A stretch of DNA of 64,000 bases. It comes from Solirubrobacter ginsenosidimutans (lineage in GTDB: Bacteria; Actinomycetota; Thermoleophilia; Solirubrobacterales; Solirubrobacteraceae). The translations under genes were made by a program, and so were the position numbers. Location: positions 117,667-181,666 of the forward strand of contig NZ_JAPDOD010000013.1 in the NCBI RefSeq assembly GCF_027587205.1. The letters run 5' to 3'. The notes below the pieces were generated by a model, which worked only from the letters and a program-made list of their open reading frames with translations, made no database searches and was not told the DNA's origin. Position 1 is the first letter of the stretch, and each line of letters starts with the position of its first letter. Positions 24,652 through 35,800 of the stretch are shown here, in pieces.

Positions 24652-27087
24652 ATGGCTTGGGCTTCCTTGAGCAACTCGATCGGGTCCAAGCCGCGCGTCC
24701 TGGCCGGCCCGATCCTGCGCAAGGTCACGCCTGAGACCGCCACGGTCTGGCTGGCCATGCGCGAGCCGGGAAGAGTGACGCTGAAAGTCTTCGACCCCAG
24801 CGGCCTCCGGATGCTCGAGGGCACGCGCCACACGATCGCGCTGGGGACGAAGCTGCACATCGTGGCGGTCACGGCCACGCGCCAACCGCCCGCGGCGCCG
24901 CTCGTCGAGAACGTCGTCTACCGCTACGACCTGGCGTTCGCCTTCGACGACAGCCAGTCGATGAACCTCGCGACCGCCACCGGCAACGCGTCGCTGTCCT
25001 ACGCCCCCTTCGACAAGCCGACGTTCTGCCTGCCGCCGAAGGACATCAATCAGCTGCGGATGATCCACTCCTCCTGCCGGATGCCGCACGGCAACGGCAA
25101 GGACGCGCTGCCGCTCGTCGGGCAGCTCATCTCCCAGACGGCGCAGACCCCGCTGCAGCGCCCGCACCAGTTGCTGCTGATGGGCGACCAGATCTACGCC
25201 GACGACGTCGGGGCGGCCATGCTGATCATGCTCACCGACGCTTCCGACGTGCTGCTGGGCTGGAAGGAGAACCTGCCCGTGCCGGAGCGCTACGAGGGGC
25301 TCGAGCAGGCCAACAAGCTCCCGCCCTACATGCGCCGGGAGCTGCTCAAGGGCGCCAAGTTCACCTCCGAGGACCTCGACGCCCACCTGCTCGTGCTCGG
25401 CGAGTACCTCTGCATGTACCTGTTCGTGTGGTCCCCGGTGCTGTGGGACGCGAGCACGGTCCCGCTGTTCGCCGACGTCGTCGCCGCCGTGCGCAAGGGC
25501 CTCGGGGTCGAGCACGTGCCGCCGGGCGTGCTCCCGCCGGGCGATGACATCGAGAAGCACATCAAGAACCTGCAGAGCTTCGCGGGCGGCCTGACCGACG
25601 TCCGCCGGGTGCTGGCGAACATCCCGAGCTACATGATCTGCGACGACCATGAGGTGACCGACGACTGGAACATGACGCTGGACATCTGCGTCGGGATGTA
25701 CGGCAACGCGCTCGGCCGGCGCGTGATCAAGAACGGCATCGTCGCGTACTCGCTCTGCCAGCACTGGGGCAACGTCCCGGAGCAGTTCGCCGAGGCCGAC
25801 GCGAGCCTGCCCGGCACGACGTTGCTGTCGTTGCTGGACAAGGGCAATGCCGCCACCTACGAGACCAACGCGGCGAAGATCGACCCGATCGTCTCGGTGC
25901 ACACCGACGTGCAGATCAAGGCCAAGGGGGCGGTGTTCCACGACCCGAACTCGCTGATCTTCAACTACACGATCGAAGGTCTGGGCCACCAGGTGATCGT
26001 CACCGACACCCGGACGTGGCGCAGCTTCCCGCGCGGCGGGGGCGAGGCACCCGACCTGCTCTCGCCCGATCAGTTCGCCGCGCAGATCGAGCAGATCCAG
26101 CCGAAGACCGCGGGCCGGGCGCTGCTCGTCGTGATCTCCACCAACGCCCCGCCGGTCGAGCCCATCCGCAGCGCGACGCGCCACGACTGGATCGCGAACC
26201 ACGCCGCGCACTTCCCCGACGTCCACGAGGCCTGGGACCTGCCCGCGACCGCGTTCGACCACCTGATGAAGTCCGTGACCGAGCGGCTGACGGTGGTGGG
26301 CAACGAACGCAAGGGGCCGGTGATGTTGCTCTCAGGCGACGTGCACATCGCCTTCGCCTCGCGCATGCTCTACAAGGCCACGCGGCGCTTCGGCGAGGCC
26401 GCCGGAGCCCCGCCGACGACCTCGGTCATCGCCCAGCTGGTCGCCAGTTCGCTGCGCAAGCAGACCGACTCGACGCTCGACCTCGGCACCGAGGGCTACA
26501 CCTACGCCCCGCACTGGTACGTGAAGCCGATGATCGGGCCGCACGTCGAGGAGTTCTACGCCGGCTGGAACGTCCCGGCGGGCGGGAGCCTGAAGGCGGC
26601 CAAGGTCGCCGTCGGCACGCGCTTCGGGACGCGCTTCGTCGACCGCCGGCCGCTGCGGGCCTCCGGGACGCTGCGCATCGACGAGCAGGTCAAGGTGGCG
26701 ATCCCGCCGGACTACATCTACCAGCTGGACTACCTGGTGACGACGAAGTCGGCCACCGTGCCGAACGTGCCGAAGCCGCTTCCGGCGCTGCCGCCGGGCG
26801 CGACGGCGGACCAGCGCAAGCAGGCGCTCGGCTGGTTCAACACGGTCACCGGCAACTACCGCCAATACAACCTCGACCCCGGTGTGAAGCGCCAGATCAT
26901 CGGCCTCAACAACGTCGGTGAGCTGACGTTCGAGTGGTCCAACACGGACCAGAAGAAGGTCATCCACACGATCCGCTGGACCGACCCGAGCACGTCGCTG
27001 GTGCTGTTCGTCGACTACGTCGTCAATCTCGATCCCAACGACACGAAGTTCCCGTTCCAGCCCGGCCAGTTCAAGGTCGTCCCATGA
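24652..27087 (+). CDS. PhoD-like metallophosphatase without signal peptide
   Basis: This 811-aa protein belongs to the PhoD-like/metallophosphatase superfamily. The metal site is visible as HSSCR (139-143), MGDQIYADD (177-185), CDDHEVTDDW (330-339) and SGDVHIAF (561-568). Known PhoD enzymes are exported by Tat; this one has no Tat or Sec signal and should be cytoplasmic. The last ~170 residues after the phosphatase core are unassigned. ATG at 24652 has a poorly spaced GAAGG; GTG at 24631 is an alternative. It is the first gene of a five-gene coupled operon and the only one with a recognisable enzyme fold, so it may modify or process the other products. Confidence 0.8.
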   Translation: MAWASLSNSIGSKPRVLAGPILRKVTPETATVWLAMREPGRVTLKVFDPSGLRMLEGTRHTIALGTKLHIVAVTATRQPPAAPLVENVVYRYDLAFAFDDSQSMNLATATGNASLSYAPFDKPTFCLPPKDINQLRMIHSSCRMPHGNGKDALPLVGQLISQTAQTPLQRPHQLLLMGDQIYADDVGAAMLIMLTDASDVLLGWKENLPVPERYEGLEQANKLPPYMRRELLKGAKFTSEDLDAHLLVLGEYLCMYLFVWSPVLWDASTVPLFADVVAAVRKGLGVEHVPPGVLPPGDDIEKHIKNLQSFAGGLTDVRRVLANIPSYMICDDHEVTDDWNMTLDICVGMYGNALGRRVIKNGIVAYSLCQHWGNVPEQFAEADASLPGTTLLSLLDKGNAATYETNAAKIDPIVSVHTDVQIKAKGAVFHDPNSLIFNYTIEGLGHQVIVTDTRTWRSFPRGGGEAPDLLSPDQFAAQIEQIQPKTAGRALLVVISTNAPPVEPIRSATRHDWIANHAAHFPDVHEAWDLPATAFDHLMKSVTERLTVVGNERKGPVMLLSGDVHIAFASRMLYKATRRFGEAAGAPPTTSVIAQLVASSLRKQTDSTLDLGTEGYTYAPHWYVKPMIGPHVEEFYAGWNVPAGGSLKAAKVAVGTRFGTRFVDRRPLRASGTLRIDEQVKVAIPPDYIYQLDYLVTTKSATVPNVPKPLPALPPGATADQRKQALGWFNTVTGNYRQYNLDPGVKRQIIGLNNVGELTFEWSNTDQKKVIHTIRWTDPSTSLVLFVDYVVNLDPNDTKFPFQPGQFKVVP

Positions 27088-30000
27088 GCGACTCGCTCTT
27101 CGCATCGCTCGCCAACGAGTTCGGCGCTCTGCTGTACCCGCTGGAGCGCGCGATGACCGTGCCCGGCGCGCTTGAGGGGATGCTGGCCGAGCTCGGCGCC
27201 CTGCCGGACACCGACGCCGCGCCGCTCGCGACGGCGCTTGAGGCCGTCGTCGCCGAGAAGCGCGCGATCGACACCCTGGCCGAGGAGGCGACGCCGTCCT
27301 TCGATTCGATCGCCGACGTCCTCACCGGCGCGGGTCGCGCGTTCGCGGCGATCGAGGCGTTCGGCTCGGGCGACGGCCAGCTCGGACAGCTCGGCGACTT
27401 CGGGCGCGACGTCGGCGAACTCCTGTTGAGCGCGTGGCTGACGGTGCTGCATCCCGTCGTCCATCAGGTGCTCGTGCTGCTGACGATCCTCGAGCCGTTG
27501 GAGGACCAGCCGCTGTCGGAGGTGCAACTCGACGCGACCCAGAAGCCCGTGCGGCTCGGGTATCGCATCGATCGCCTGCATCCCAGCCGGTTGGTCGACC
27601 TGCTGCGCGATCCAGAAGCGGTGATGCGCGCCGAGTACGTCACGCCGCTGGCGACCGTCGCCGACGCCGACGCGATGGCCGACAAGCTGTTCCCGCGCGT
27701 CGTCGGCCTGCTGCGCGAGCTCGGCGTGCCGTGCCGCTACGGGATCAACCCGGATGACACGGCGCTGCTCGCCGACTCCGCGTCCCCGCTCGCGCACTCG
27801 CTCGCCGTCTATCTCGACCACCCGCTCAACGTCGGCGCGACCGCCGAGGCGGGCGCGGTGTTCTCGTTCTCGTCGGCCGACCGCGGTGACCTCGGCCTCG
27901 TCGTGACCCCGTTCGGCGCGCTCGCCGCGTCGCGCGGGATCGGGCCGTTCACGATCACCGTCGACTTCGGCGCGGGCGTCGGGGGCGTGGCCTACGGACG
28001 GCACGGGCTGTCGCTGCTCACCGACACGGGCACCGCAGGGTTCAACGGGAAGATCACCGCCGAACAGGTCGTCGCCGACGGGGCGAAGCCGTTCGTCATC
28101 GGCTCACCCACCGGCACGCGCCTGGAGCTCCTCGGCACCAAGTTCGGGGTCGAGACCGCGCTGTCGCAGGCGCGTCAGAGCCTCGCGCTCTCCGCCGACG
28201 TCCCGAAGGGCTCGCTGGTCGTCGCACCCGCCGACGGCGACAGCTTCCTCGCCTCGATCCTGCCGGCGAACGGGCTGCGCGCCGACTTCAGCACCGGCCT
28301 GACCTGGTCCAACGAGCACGGCCTGACCTTCCGCGGGAGCGCCGGGCTCGACGCGACGCTGCCGGTGGGCCTGTCGGCGGCGGGCGTGTCGCTGCCCGAC
28401 GTGCACGTCGGGCTGCACGCCACCGACGGCAAGGTCGACGCGGTGATCTCCGCCGGCCTGGAGGCGAGCGTCGGACCGGTCGACGTCTCGATCGACGGGG
28501 TCGGCGTGCGCGCCACGCTGACGTTCCCGGACGACGGCGGCAACCTCGGCGTCGCCGATCTGGACCTCGGCTTCAAGGCACCCACGCAGCTCGGGCTCTC
28601 GATCGACGCCGGACCGGTGGTCGGCGGCGGCTTCCTCGCCTATGACCCCGACCGCGGCGAGTATGCGGGCGAGCTGCATCTCGAGTTCGAGGGGATCGGC
28701 GTCCGCGCGGTCGGGCTCCTCAGCACCCGCCTACCGGGCGGCAAGCCCGGCTACTCGCTGCTGGTGCTCGTGTCCGCCGACTTCCCGCCGGTCCAACTCG
28801 GCCTCGGGTTCATGCTGGTCGGCGTCGGCGGTCTGCTCGGCATCAACCGGACGGTGTCGGTGGATGCGATGCGGGCCGGCCTGAAGAGCGGCGCGCTCGG
28901 CGCGGTGCTCTCGCCGCCGGATCCGAAGGCGAGCGTCGGCCAGCTGATCGCGAGCCTCGCCGGGCTCTTCCCGCCCGCGCCCGGACGGCACGTCTTCGCG
29001 CCGACCGCCCGGATCGTCTGGGGCTCGCCCACGCTGATCACGATCGAGCTGGCGCTCGTGCTCGAGCTGCCGGCGCCGGTGCGGCTCGTCGTGCTCGGGC
29101 GCCTGAAGGCGGTGCTCCCGGACGAGCACGAGGCGATCGTGCGGATCCAGGTCGACCTGCTGGGCGTGATCGACTTCGACCGCGCCGAGGCGGCGGTCGA
29201 CGCGACGCTGGTGGACTCGCGGCTGGCGCAGTTCGCGCTCACGGGTGACATGGCGCTGCGGATGAACTGGGGCGAGACGCCCTCGTTCCTGCTGGCGGTC
29301 GGCGGCTTCCACCCGCGCTTCGCCGCCCCGCCCGGGTTCCCTGCCCTGGACCGCGTCGCGGTCGCGCTGGCGAGCGGCGACAACCCGAAGCTGCGCCTGG
29401 AGGCCTACCTCGCACTGACCTCGAACACCGTGCAGTTCGGCGCGCGCGTCGATCTCGGCGCCCGCGCGGGCAGCTTCAGCATCGCGGGCTTCCTCTCCTT
29501 CGACGCGCTGGTGACGGTGTCGCCGCTGTCGTTCGTCGTCGACATCGCCGCCAAGCTCGCGGTCAAGGCCGGCGGTCACACGCTGCTGTCGATCTCGCTG
29601 GCGCTCACGCTCAGCGGCCCGCGCCCGTGGCGGGCCCGCGGGCGCGCCTCGTTCTCGATCCTCTTCTTCGACGTCTCCTTCGGCTTCGATGTCACGATCG
29701 GCGACGATGTGGCACCGGCGCTGCCCGCCCCGGTCGACGTGGCCCCGCTGCTGCTCGCCGCGCTCGCCGACGCGCGGTCGTGGAGCGCGCAGCTGCCCGC
29801 CGGGGCGGCCGGTCTGGTCTCGCTGCGCGCGCTGGAGCCGGGAACGGCGGTGCTCGCCCACCCGCTCGCGACGCTCCAGGTGCGCCAGCGCGTCGCCCCG
29901 CTGGACCGCACGCTGGACCGCTTCGGATCGAGCGTCCCCAGCGGCGCGAAGCGCTTCCGGATCACGCTGGCGACGATCGGCGGCGTCCGCACCTCGCTGG

Positions 30001-30293
30001 CGCCGCTGCAGGACCGCTTCGCCCCCGCCCAGTTCACCGCGCTCAGCGACGACGCGAAGCTCTCGGCGCCGTCGTTCGAGGAGATGACCTCCGGCGCCGC
30101 GCTCGGCGCGGACGGCTTCGCCGCGGGCGCCGCCGCGACCGTCAGCGTCGTCTATGAGCAGCTGATCGTCACCGCCGAGGGCGTGCCGGAGCCGAAGTCC
30201 GCGAAGGTGGCGATCCCCGGCGACGCGTTCCTGACGCTGACCGCGACCACGCCGGCCCGCCCGCCCGCCTTTTCTCTCCGGGAGACCGCATGA
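27084..30293 (+). CDS. DUF6603-like large amphipathic beta protein
   Basis: This 1069-aa protein begins with ~150 mostly helical residues (MSDSLFASLANEFGALLYPL). It continues as a very long run of alternating hydrophobic and polar residues typical of beta strands, for example VHVGLHATDGKVDAVISAGL and GLSIDAGPVVGGGFLAYDP. It resembles the DUF6603 family by recall. No signal peptide, TM helix, catalytic motif or Cys pair is seen. The regular amphipathic strands would suit an extended groove, a barrel or a shell. Start overlaps the PhoD-like stop (ATGA). Function is unknown. Confidence 0.75.
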   Translation: MSDSLFASLANEFGALLYPLERAMTVPGALEGMLAELGALPDTDAAPLATALEAVVAEKRAIDTLAEEATPSFDSIADVLTGAGRAFAAIEAFGSGDGQLGQLGDFGRDVGELLLSAWLTVLHPVVHQVLVLLTILEPLEDQPLSEVQLDATQKPVRLGYRIDRLHPSRLVDLLRDPEAVMRAEYVTPLATVADADAMADKLFPRVVGLLRELGVPCRYGINPDDTALLADSASPLAHSLAVYLDHPLNVGATAEAGAVFSFSSADRGDLGLVVTPFGALAASRGIGPFTITVDFGAGVGGVAYGRHGLSLLTDTGTAGFNGKITAEQVVADGAKPFVIGSPTGTRLELLGTKFGVETALSQARQSLALSADVPKGSLVVAPADGDSFLASILPANGLRADFSTGLTWSNEHGLTFRGSAGLDATLPVGLSAAGVSLPDVHVGLHATDGKVDAVISAGLEASVGPVDVSIDGVGVRATLTFPDDGGNLGVADLDLGFKAPTQLGLSIDAGPVVGGGFLAYDPDRGEYAGELHLEFEGIGVRAVGLLSTRLPGGKPGYSLLVLVSADFPPVQLGLGFMLVGVGGLLGINRTVSVDAMRAGLKSGALGAVLSPPDPKASVGQLIASLAGLFPPAPGRHVFAPTARIVWGSPTLITIELALVLELPAPVRLVVLGRLKAVLPDEHEAIVRIQVDLLGVIDFDRAEAAVDATLVDSRLAQFALTGDMALRMNWGETPSFLLAVGGFHPRFAAPPGFPALDRVAVALASGDNPKLRLEAYLALTSNTVQFGARVDLGARAGSFSIAGFLSFDALVTVSPLSFVVDIAAKLAVKAGGHTLLSISLALTLSGPRPWRARGRASFSILFFDVSFGFDVTIGDDVAPALPAPVDVAPLLLAALADARSWSAQLPAGAAGLVSLRALEPGTAVLAHPLATLQVRQRVAPLDRTLDRFGSSVPSGAKRFRITLATIGGVRTSLAPLQDRFAPAQFTALSDDAKLSAPSFEEMTSGAALGADGFAAGAAATVSVVYEQLIVTAEGVPEPKSAKVAIPGDAFLTLTATTPARPPAFSLRETA

Positions 30294-32851
30294 CCGCTCC
30301 CCCGCTCGCCACGTACACGTTCCTGCCGTGGGTGCAGGGCGGTGTCGGCCGCTCGATCGCCGCGCTCGACGAGCCGGGGGTCGCGCTGACCGCTCGCGTG
30401 AAGCTGCCCGTGTCCGTCCACGTCGACGGCGCCGGCGACGTGCCGGCCTCCGTCCAGCTCTACGGACCCGGCGATGTCACTGGCCTGGACCCGGCGCAGA
30501 TCGTGCGGCGCGATCCCCCGCCTGGCACGACGCGCTTCGAGTCGGGCTACATGCCGGGCATCCAGTTCGCCCGCGCCGACCTGCCATGGCTGTTCACGCC
30601 CGCCGCGCCGGGGACGGCCAAGACGCGGCTGCGGCCGTGGCTGGTGCTCGTGACGATCCGCCGCCAACCCGGTGTCACACTCGGCTCGAACCCCGGCGGG
30701 CCGCTGCCGGTGCTCCAGCTCGCCGCGCCGGCCGATCCCGCCGCCGAGCTGCCCGACCTCTCGCAGTCGTGGGCGTGGGCGCACGGCCAGATCGCCGGGC
30801 TCGGCGCGGGTGCGCGGCCGACCGACATCCTCATGTCCGACCCGGGGCGAGCGTGCTCGCGGCTGGTGTGCCCGCGGCATCTGGAGCCCGACACGGCGTA
30901 CCTCGCCTGCCTCGTCCCGGCGTTCCTCGCGGGCGTCAAGGCAGGGCTCGGCGACCCTGTGACCGCCGACGATGAAGCGCGCCTGGACCCGGCGTGGACC
31001 GCGACCCCGGCGCCCGGCCTGCAGCTCCCGGTGTACCACGCGTGGGAGTTCTCGACCGGCCCCGCCGGGAGCTTCGAGACGCTCGTGCGGCGCCTGCATC
31101 CCAGCCCGCTCGATCCGGCCACGGCGCACCCGCCCAAGCTCGACCTCACCGCCGCGGGCAGCGGCCTTCCGGCGGGCGGTGTGATCGAGTTGCAGAGTGC
31201 GCTGCGCGTGCCCGGCCCCGATGCGCCGCCGCCGTGGACCGACGCGCAGCGCGTGCCGTTTCAGACGGCGCTCGAAAAGACCCTGTCCGCCGCGCCGCCG
31301 GACGTGCTCGCACCGCCGGTCTACGGGCAGATGCAGGCGGGTGCGAGCGCGCTGCCGGTGGCCGGCGGGCAGCCCGGCTGGCTGCGCGAGCTCAATCTGG
31401 ACCCGCGCCTGCGGATCGCGGCCGCCGCCGGCACGCGGGTCGTGCAGGAGCGCCAGGAGCAGTTGATGGCGCGCGCGTGGGAGCAGGCGGGCGCGGTCAA
31501 CGACGTCAACGCGCTGCTGCGCCGCTCGCAGGTCGCGCGCGAGCTCGGCAACGTGGTGCTGGACCGGCATCTGCAGCCGCTCTCACCCGCGGGGCTGCTG
31601 GCGATGACCCAGCCCGCCCATGCGCAGATCCAGCTCGCGACCGAGACCGTCGACGCCGAGCTGCGGACCAGCCGCGTGCCCGAGGCCGTCGTGTCGGGGG
31701 CGATGCGCCGGCTCGCGAGCCCGCAGGGTCTGCTCGCGCGGCGCGCCGGCCCGGCCGCGCAGATCAACCTCCTGACCGCCGTCGACGACGCGGCCATGAA
31801 GCCGCCGCCGGCGCCGCCGAGCGGGATGGTCGTGCTGCCGCCGGTCGCGGCGTTCGCGAGCGCCGCCGCGCCCGTCGCCGACGTCGACACCCGCCCGGCG
31901 CTCTCGGCGGACGCGCTGCGCGCCCAGCTGCTCGAGCGGCTCGCTCCTGACACCACCGTGCTGGCGCGCGCGGAGGCCCGCGTCGCCGCGCCCGCGGGCA
32001 CCTGGACGCGGCCCGATCCGCTCGCGCCCGTCGCGACCGAGCCGCACTTCGACGAGGCGATGTACGACGGCCTGCAGCGCATCGCGCCCTGGCTCTTCCT
32101 CCCGGGTGTGCAGGACGTCGAGGCCGACGGCGTGGCGCTGCTGGAGACCACGCCGCGGGTGATCGAGGCCTACATGGCGGGCCTCAACCACGAGCTCAGC
32201 CGCGAGCTGCTGTGGCGCGAGTACCCCGCATCGCTTTCCGGGACGGCGTTCCGGCAGTTCTGGGACGTCAGTGGCCAGCCCGGAAGCCGGGAGGCGCTCG
32301 CGGACATCCCGCCGCTCGCCGACTGGGCGGTGGCCCCGCTCGGCAACCATCTCCGCGGCGGCACCGGCCAGCTCGTGCTGCTCGTGCGTGGCGAGCTCCT
32401 GCGCCGTTACCCGACGACGACGATCTACGCCGCCCGCGCCCTCGCGGGCGGCGCACTGGACCCGGCCACGCGGCTCGCGCCGATGTTCCGTGGCGCGCTC
32501 GCGCCGGACATCGTGTTCGTCGGCTTCGCGCTCAGCGAGGAGATGGCGCTCGGGATCGATCCGGCCGGCCCGGGCTGGTACTTCGTCTTCGAGGAGTACC
32601 CGGGCGAGCCGCGCTTCGGCTTCGACGAGGTCGCCACGCCGGGCGTGCCCAAGACGCCGGACGCGCTCGCGTGGGCGCACGTGCCGGTCACACCCTCCGG
32701 CCACGTCGACGTCTCCAAACCGCTGGCCGCCGCCGCCAACCTGCAGGCACTGTGGGGGCGCAACGCGGCCAACCACGCGTCGCTGAGCTTCCAGCAACCC
32801 TTCCGCGTAGCGCTGCACGCGTCGCGCTTGATCAAGAGGAGCGCGACATGA
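30290..32851 (+). CDS. Uncharacterised 853-aa protein with FLPWV and EPRFGFDE motifs
   Basis: Start overlaps the preceding stop (ATGA). The N-terminus carries TYTFLPWVQGGVGRSI (from about residue 9). The C-terminal part has GALAPDIVFVGFALSEEM and then GWYFVFEEYPGEPRFGFDE (762-780). Both motifs look strongly constrained, with many aromatic residues. The middle is Ala/Pro-rich with predicted helices (for example VVQERQEQLMARAWEQAG). There is no signal peptide or membrane helix. From memory these motifs recur in uncharacterised bacterial proteins next to genes like the two downstream. No function can be assigned. Confidence 0.75.
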   Translation: MTAPPLATYTFLPWVQGGVGRSIAALDEPGVALTARVKLPVSVHVDGAGDVPASVQLYGPGDVTGLDPAQIVRRDPPPGTTRFESGYMPGIQFARADLPWLFTPAAPGTAKTRLRPWLVLVTIRRQPGVTLGSNPGGPLPVLQLAAPADPAAELPDLSQSWAWAHGQIAGLGAGARPTDILMSDPGRACSRLVCPRHLEPDTAYLACLVPAFLAGVKAGLGDPVTADDEARLDPAWTATPAPGLQLPVYHAWEFSTGPAGSFETLVRRLHPSPLDPATAHPPKLDLTAAGSGLPAGGVIELQSALRVPGPDAPPPWTDAQRVPFQTALEKTLSAAPPDVLAPPVYGQMQAGASALPVAGGQPGWLRELNLDPRLRIAAAAGTRVVQERQEQLMARAWEQAGAVNDVNALLRRSQVARELGNVVLDRHLQPLSPAGLLAMTQPAHAQIQLATETVDAELRTSRVPEAVVSGAMRRLASPQGLLARRAGPAAQINLLTAVDDAAMKPPPAPPSGMVVLPPVAAFASAAAPVADVDTRPALSADALRAQLLERLAPDTTVLARAEARVAAPAGTWTRPDPLAPVATEPHFDEAMYDGLQRIAPWLFLPGVQDVEADGVALLETTPRVIEAYMAGLNHELSRELLWREYPASLSGTAFRQFWDVSGQPGSREALADIPPLADWAVAPLGNHLRGGTGQLVLLVRGELLRRYPTTTIYAARALAGGALDPATRLAPMFRGALAPDIVFVGFALSEEMALGIDPAGPGWYFVFEEYPGEPRFGFDEVATPGVPKTPDALAWAHVPVTPSGHVDVSKPLAAAANLQALWGRNAANHASLSFQQPFRVALHASRLIKRSAT

Positions 32852-35800
32852 CCGACCTCGCGGCAGTCGTCGCCGCTCGCACGAAGGGGCAGGCGGCCGA
32901 GGCCGACGCGCTCGTCCTGGCCGACCGCCTGGTGGCCGCGAAGGTCGACCGCGCCAAGCTGCGCGCCGATCTCGCCCAGCTCCCGCCGCGGATCGCCGCG
33001 CTGCAGCAGGCCGTCACCGACGCGCAGGCGCGCGTGTCCGCGGCCACGGCGGCGCGCGACAACGAGGTGGCGGCGGCCAACGCCGCGGAAGCGGCGGCTG
33101 AAGCCGCCGAAGCCGCTTCCGCAGCGGCCGACGCTGCGGTGGAGGAAGCGCGCCAGGATCTCATCGACATCATGCAGGAGGACGGCGGGCATCCGCCTCC
33201 GGGCCTGCTCAAAGCGGCACAGAAGCGTGTCTTCGACGCCGAACGCGCCGCGATCCCCAAGCGCACGCAGGCGCAGGCGGCGCGCACCGCCGCCAACGCG
33301 CACAACGCGCCCGTGGCGGCGGCCAATGCGGAACTGCAGGCGGCGCAGGCGGCGCTGACCGCAGTGACGGCGCAGCTCACCGCGGCCAATGCCCAGCTCG
33401 CGGACGCGCGCGCCCGGCAGGCCGCGGTGGAGGCGCTTCCGCCCAAGCTGAGCACGGACATCGCCGCCGCGCGCACCCGCGTCACGACCGCGTGGCAGTC
33501 GTGGGACGCGCTGCTGGTCGCCGCGCAGGGCGCGATCACGGCCGCGGCGGCGCAGGTCGCGGCCGCCACGACGCCCGCCCAGGTGGCGACCGCGACCGCC
33601 GAGCTCGAGCGGCTGCGCACCGAGCTGGTCGCGAGCGAGAACCCCGACGACCTCGCGGCACTGATCGCCGCCGACCTTCCGCTCGCGCTGCTGCCGGTGC
33701 GGCTCGAGACCCGCTTCGACACGGGCAACCTGCTCGTGCGGGTCTATCCGGACACGCTGCACGTCGACGGCCACGAGCCCGAGCTGACCGCCGACGAGCT
33801 CGCGTGGGGCACCAGCTACCTCGCGCGTGAGAAGGCCGGCGGCGCCACCGCCCCGTCCACGCTCGAGGCGTGGCGGGCGCTCGTGGACCGCTTCGGCACG
33901 CCCCGCGCCGCGTGGATCGCCCGCGCGGCGGCCGCCCCGAGTCCGCCCCAGCGCGCCGCGGCGTGGACCCGGGCCGCGCGCACCAACGTCCTCCCCGACC
34001 GCTGGATCGCGCTCGGCTATCGCGGCGGCGAACGCCGCTTCGCCGTGCTCGGCAAGCCGATCCCCGACTCGCTGGCCGTCGGCCCCGATCCCAGTGATGT
34101 CAGCGCAGGAGATCCGGCGGCGCCGCTGGGCGCTGCCGCCCACTGGCTGGTCGACTTCAACCGCGCCCTCGACCGCGGCATGGCGCTGAAGATCCCTCTC
34201 GCCGCGGCGGATTCCGGCGGCTTCGACCGGCTCGTGGTGCTCGGCCTGCGAGCGACCGCCGACGGGACCGAGAGCGCCCGCCGGATCGCTGCCCTGCTCG
34301 ACGCCCATCACTACACGGACGGGCTCGCGATCACGGCGGCCGGCACGCCGACCAACAACACCGACGCGGTGCGATCGGCGTGGACGGCGGCGGGCGAGGA
34401 CGCGGCGGTGAGCCTGCGCAACGAGCGCGGCGCCGCGCTGACGGCGAGCAGCTCCGACGGCACGGTGCTCGCGCGGGCGCTGGGCATCGCGCTCGATCCG
34501 TTCACCCACGTCGCGGGCGCGGGCGGGGTCGGGATCGCGTTCGAGCGCGCGCTGCGCGTCGCCCTCTGGCCGGCGACCTGGGGCTACATGCTCGACCAGC
34601 TGTTGGGCGCGGTCTCCGACGACGCGATCGCCGCGACGCGAACGCACTTCCTCGCGAACGTCACGTCGGGGGGCGCGGTGCCGACCATGCGGCTCGGCCG
34701 CCAGCCGTACGGCGTGCTGCCGGTGACCTCGCTGCGGCGCTTCAAGCTGCTCGATCCGCCCGACCTCGACGCGCAGCTCGCCCCGCTGCTCAACGGCCTC
34801 GCCCCCGCGTGGCGCGCGGCGCTCGGCGGCGTGCCACGCGTGACTCCGGGCGTCGACCTCGGCGCGATGCTCGCGACCGCCGTCGCGATGGGCCCGGTCT
34901 CGATGCACTACAGCGCGCGTGGGCTCTCGCTGCCCGCGCCGGATGCCGCCGCGTTCACGCGCGTCGCGCAGGCGCTGCAACCGCTGCAGACGCTCGGGCT
35001 CGCGCTCGATCCGGCGCTCGCGCACGCGGTGTTCGAGTCGCTCGTCACGCCGCTCACCGGCCCGACGGTCGCGGTCCAGCCGTCGGAGACGGCGCCGCTG
35101 CCGACCGCGCAGAGCTTCGTCAACTGGCTGGTCTACAACGGGCTCGAAACGCTGCGCACGGGCACCCCTCCGGGCGGGTCCAACGCGCTGCTGTTCGCGC
35201 TGCTGCACCACGCGCTGCTGCGCGCCTACACGACCACCGCGGTGCGCATCCTGCGCGCCCGCGGGCTGGCCGCGCCGGGTGAGGGCGACGAGCCCGGACT
35301 GGGCACGCCCGCACCGACGCCGTGGAGTCGCCTCACGGCGCCGCTGGACGGCGTGACCGCGGCCGGGCAGACGCTCGCCGGGCACCTCGACGCGGTGCGC
35401 TCGGCCAACAGCACGGCGGGCTCGCCCGTCGCCGCCCAGCTGACGGAGTTCATGGAGATGCACGCGGCGCTGCGGCAGCTGCTCGCGGTCCCGGCCGCGC
35501 CGCTGGCACGCTACGCGGGCGGCGTGCTGGACCTGGCCTCGCACCGCCTCGACGCCTGGGTCACCGGGATGGCCACCCGGCGCCTGAATACGCTGCGCAC
35601 CAAGAAGGCGCTCGGCGTCCGGCTCGGTGGCTACGGCGTGCTCGAGAACGTGCGCCCGACCTCGGCCGCGCAGGCGGCGACCCACGGCTACATCCACGCC
35701 CCGTCGCTCGGGCAGGCGGCGACCGCGGCGGTCCTGCGCTCCGGGCACCTCGCACACGTCGGCGGGCCCGACGCTCCGCTCGCGCTGGACCTCTCCTCGC

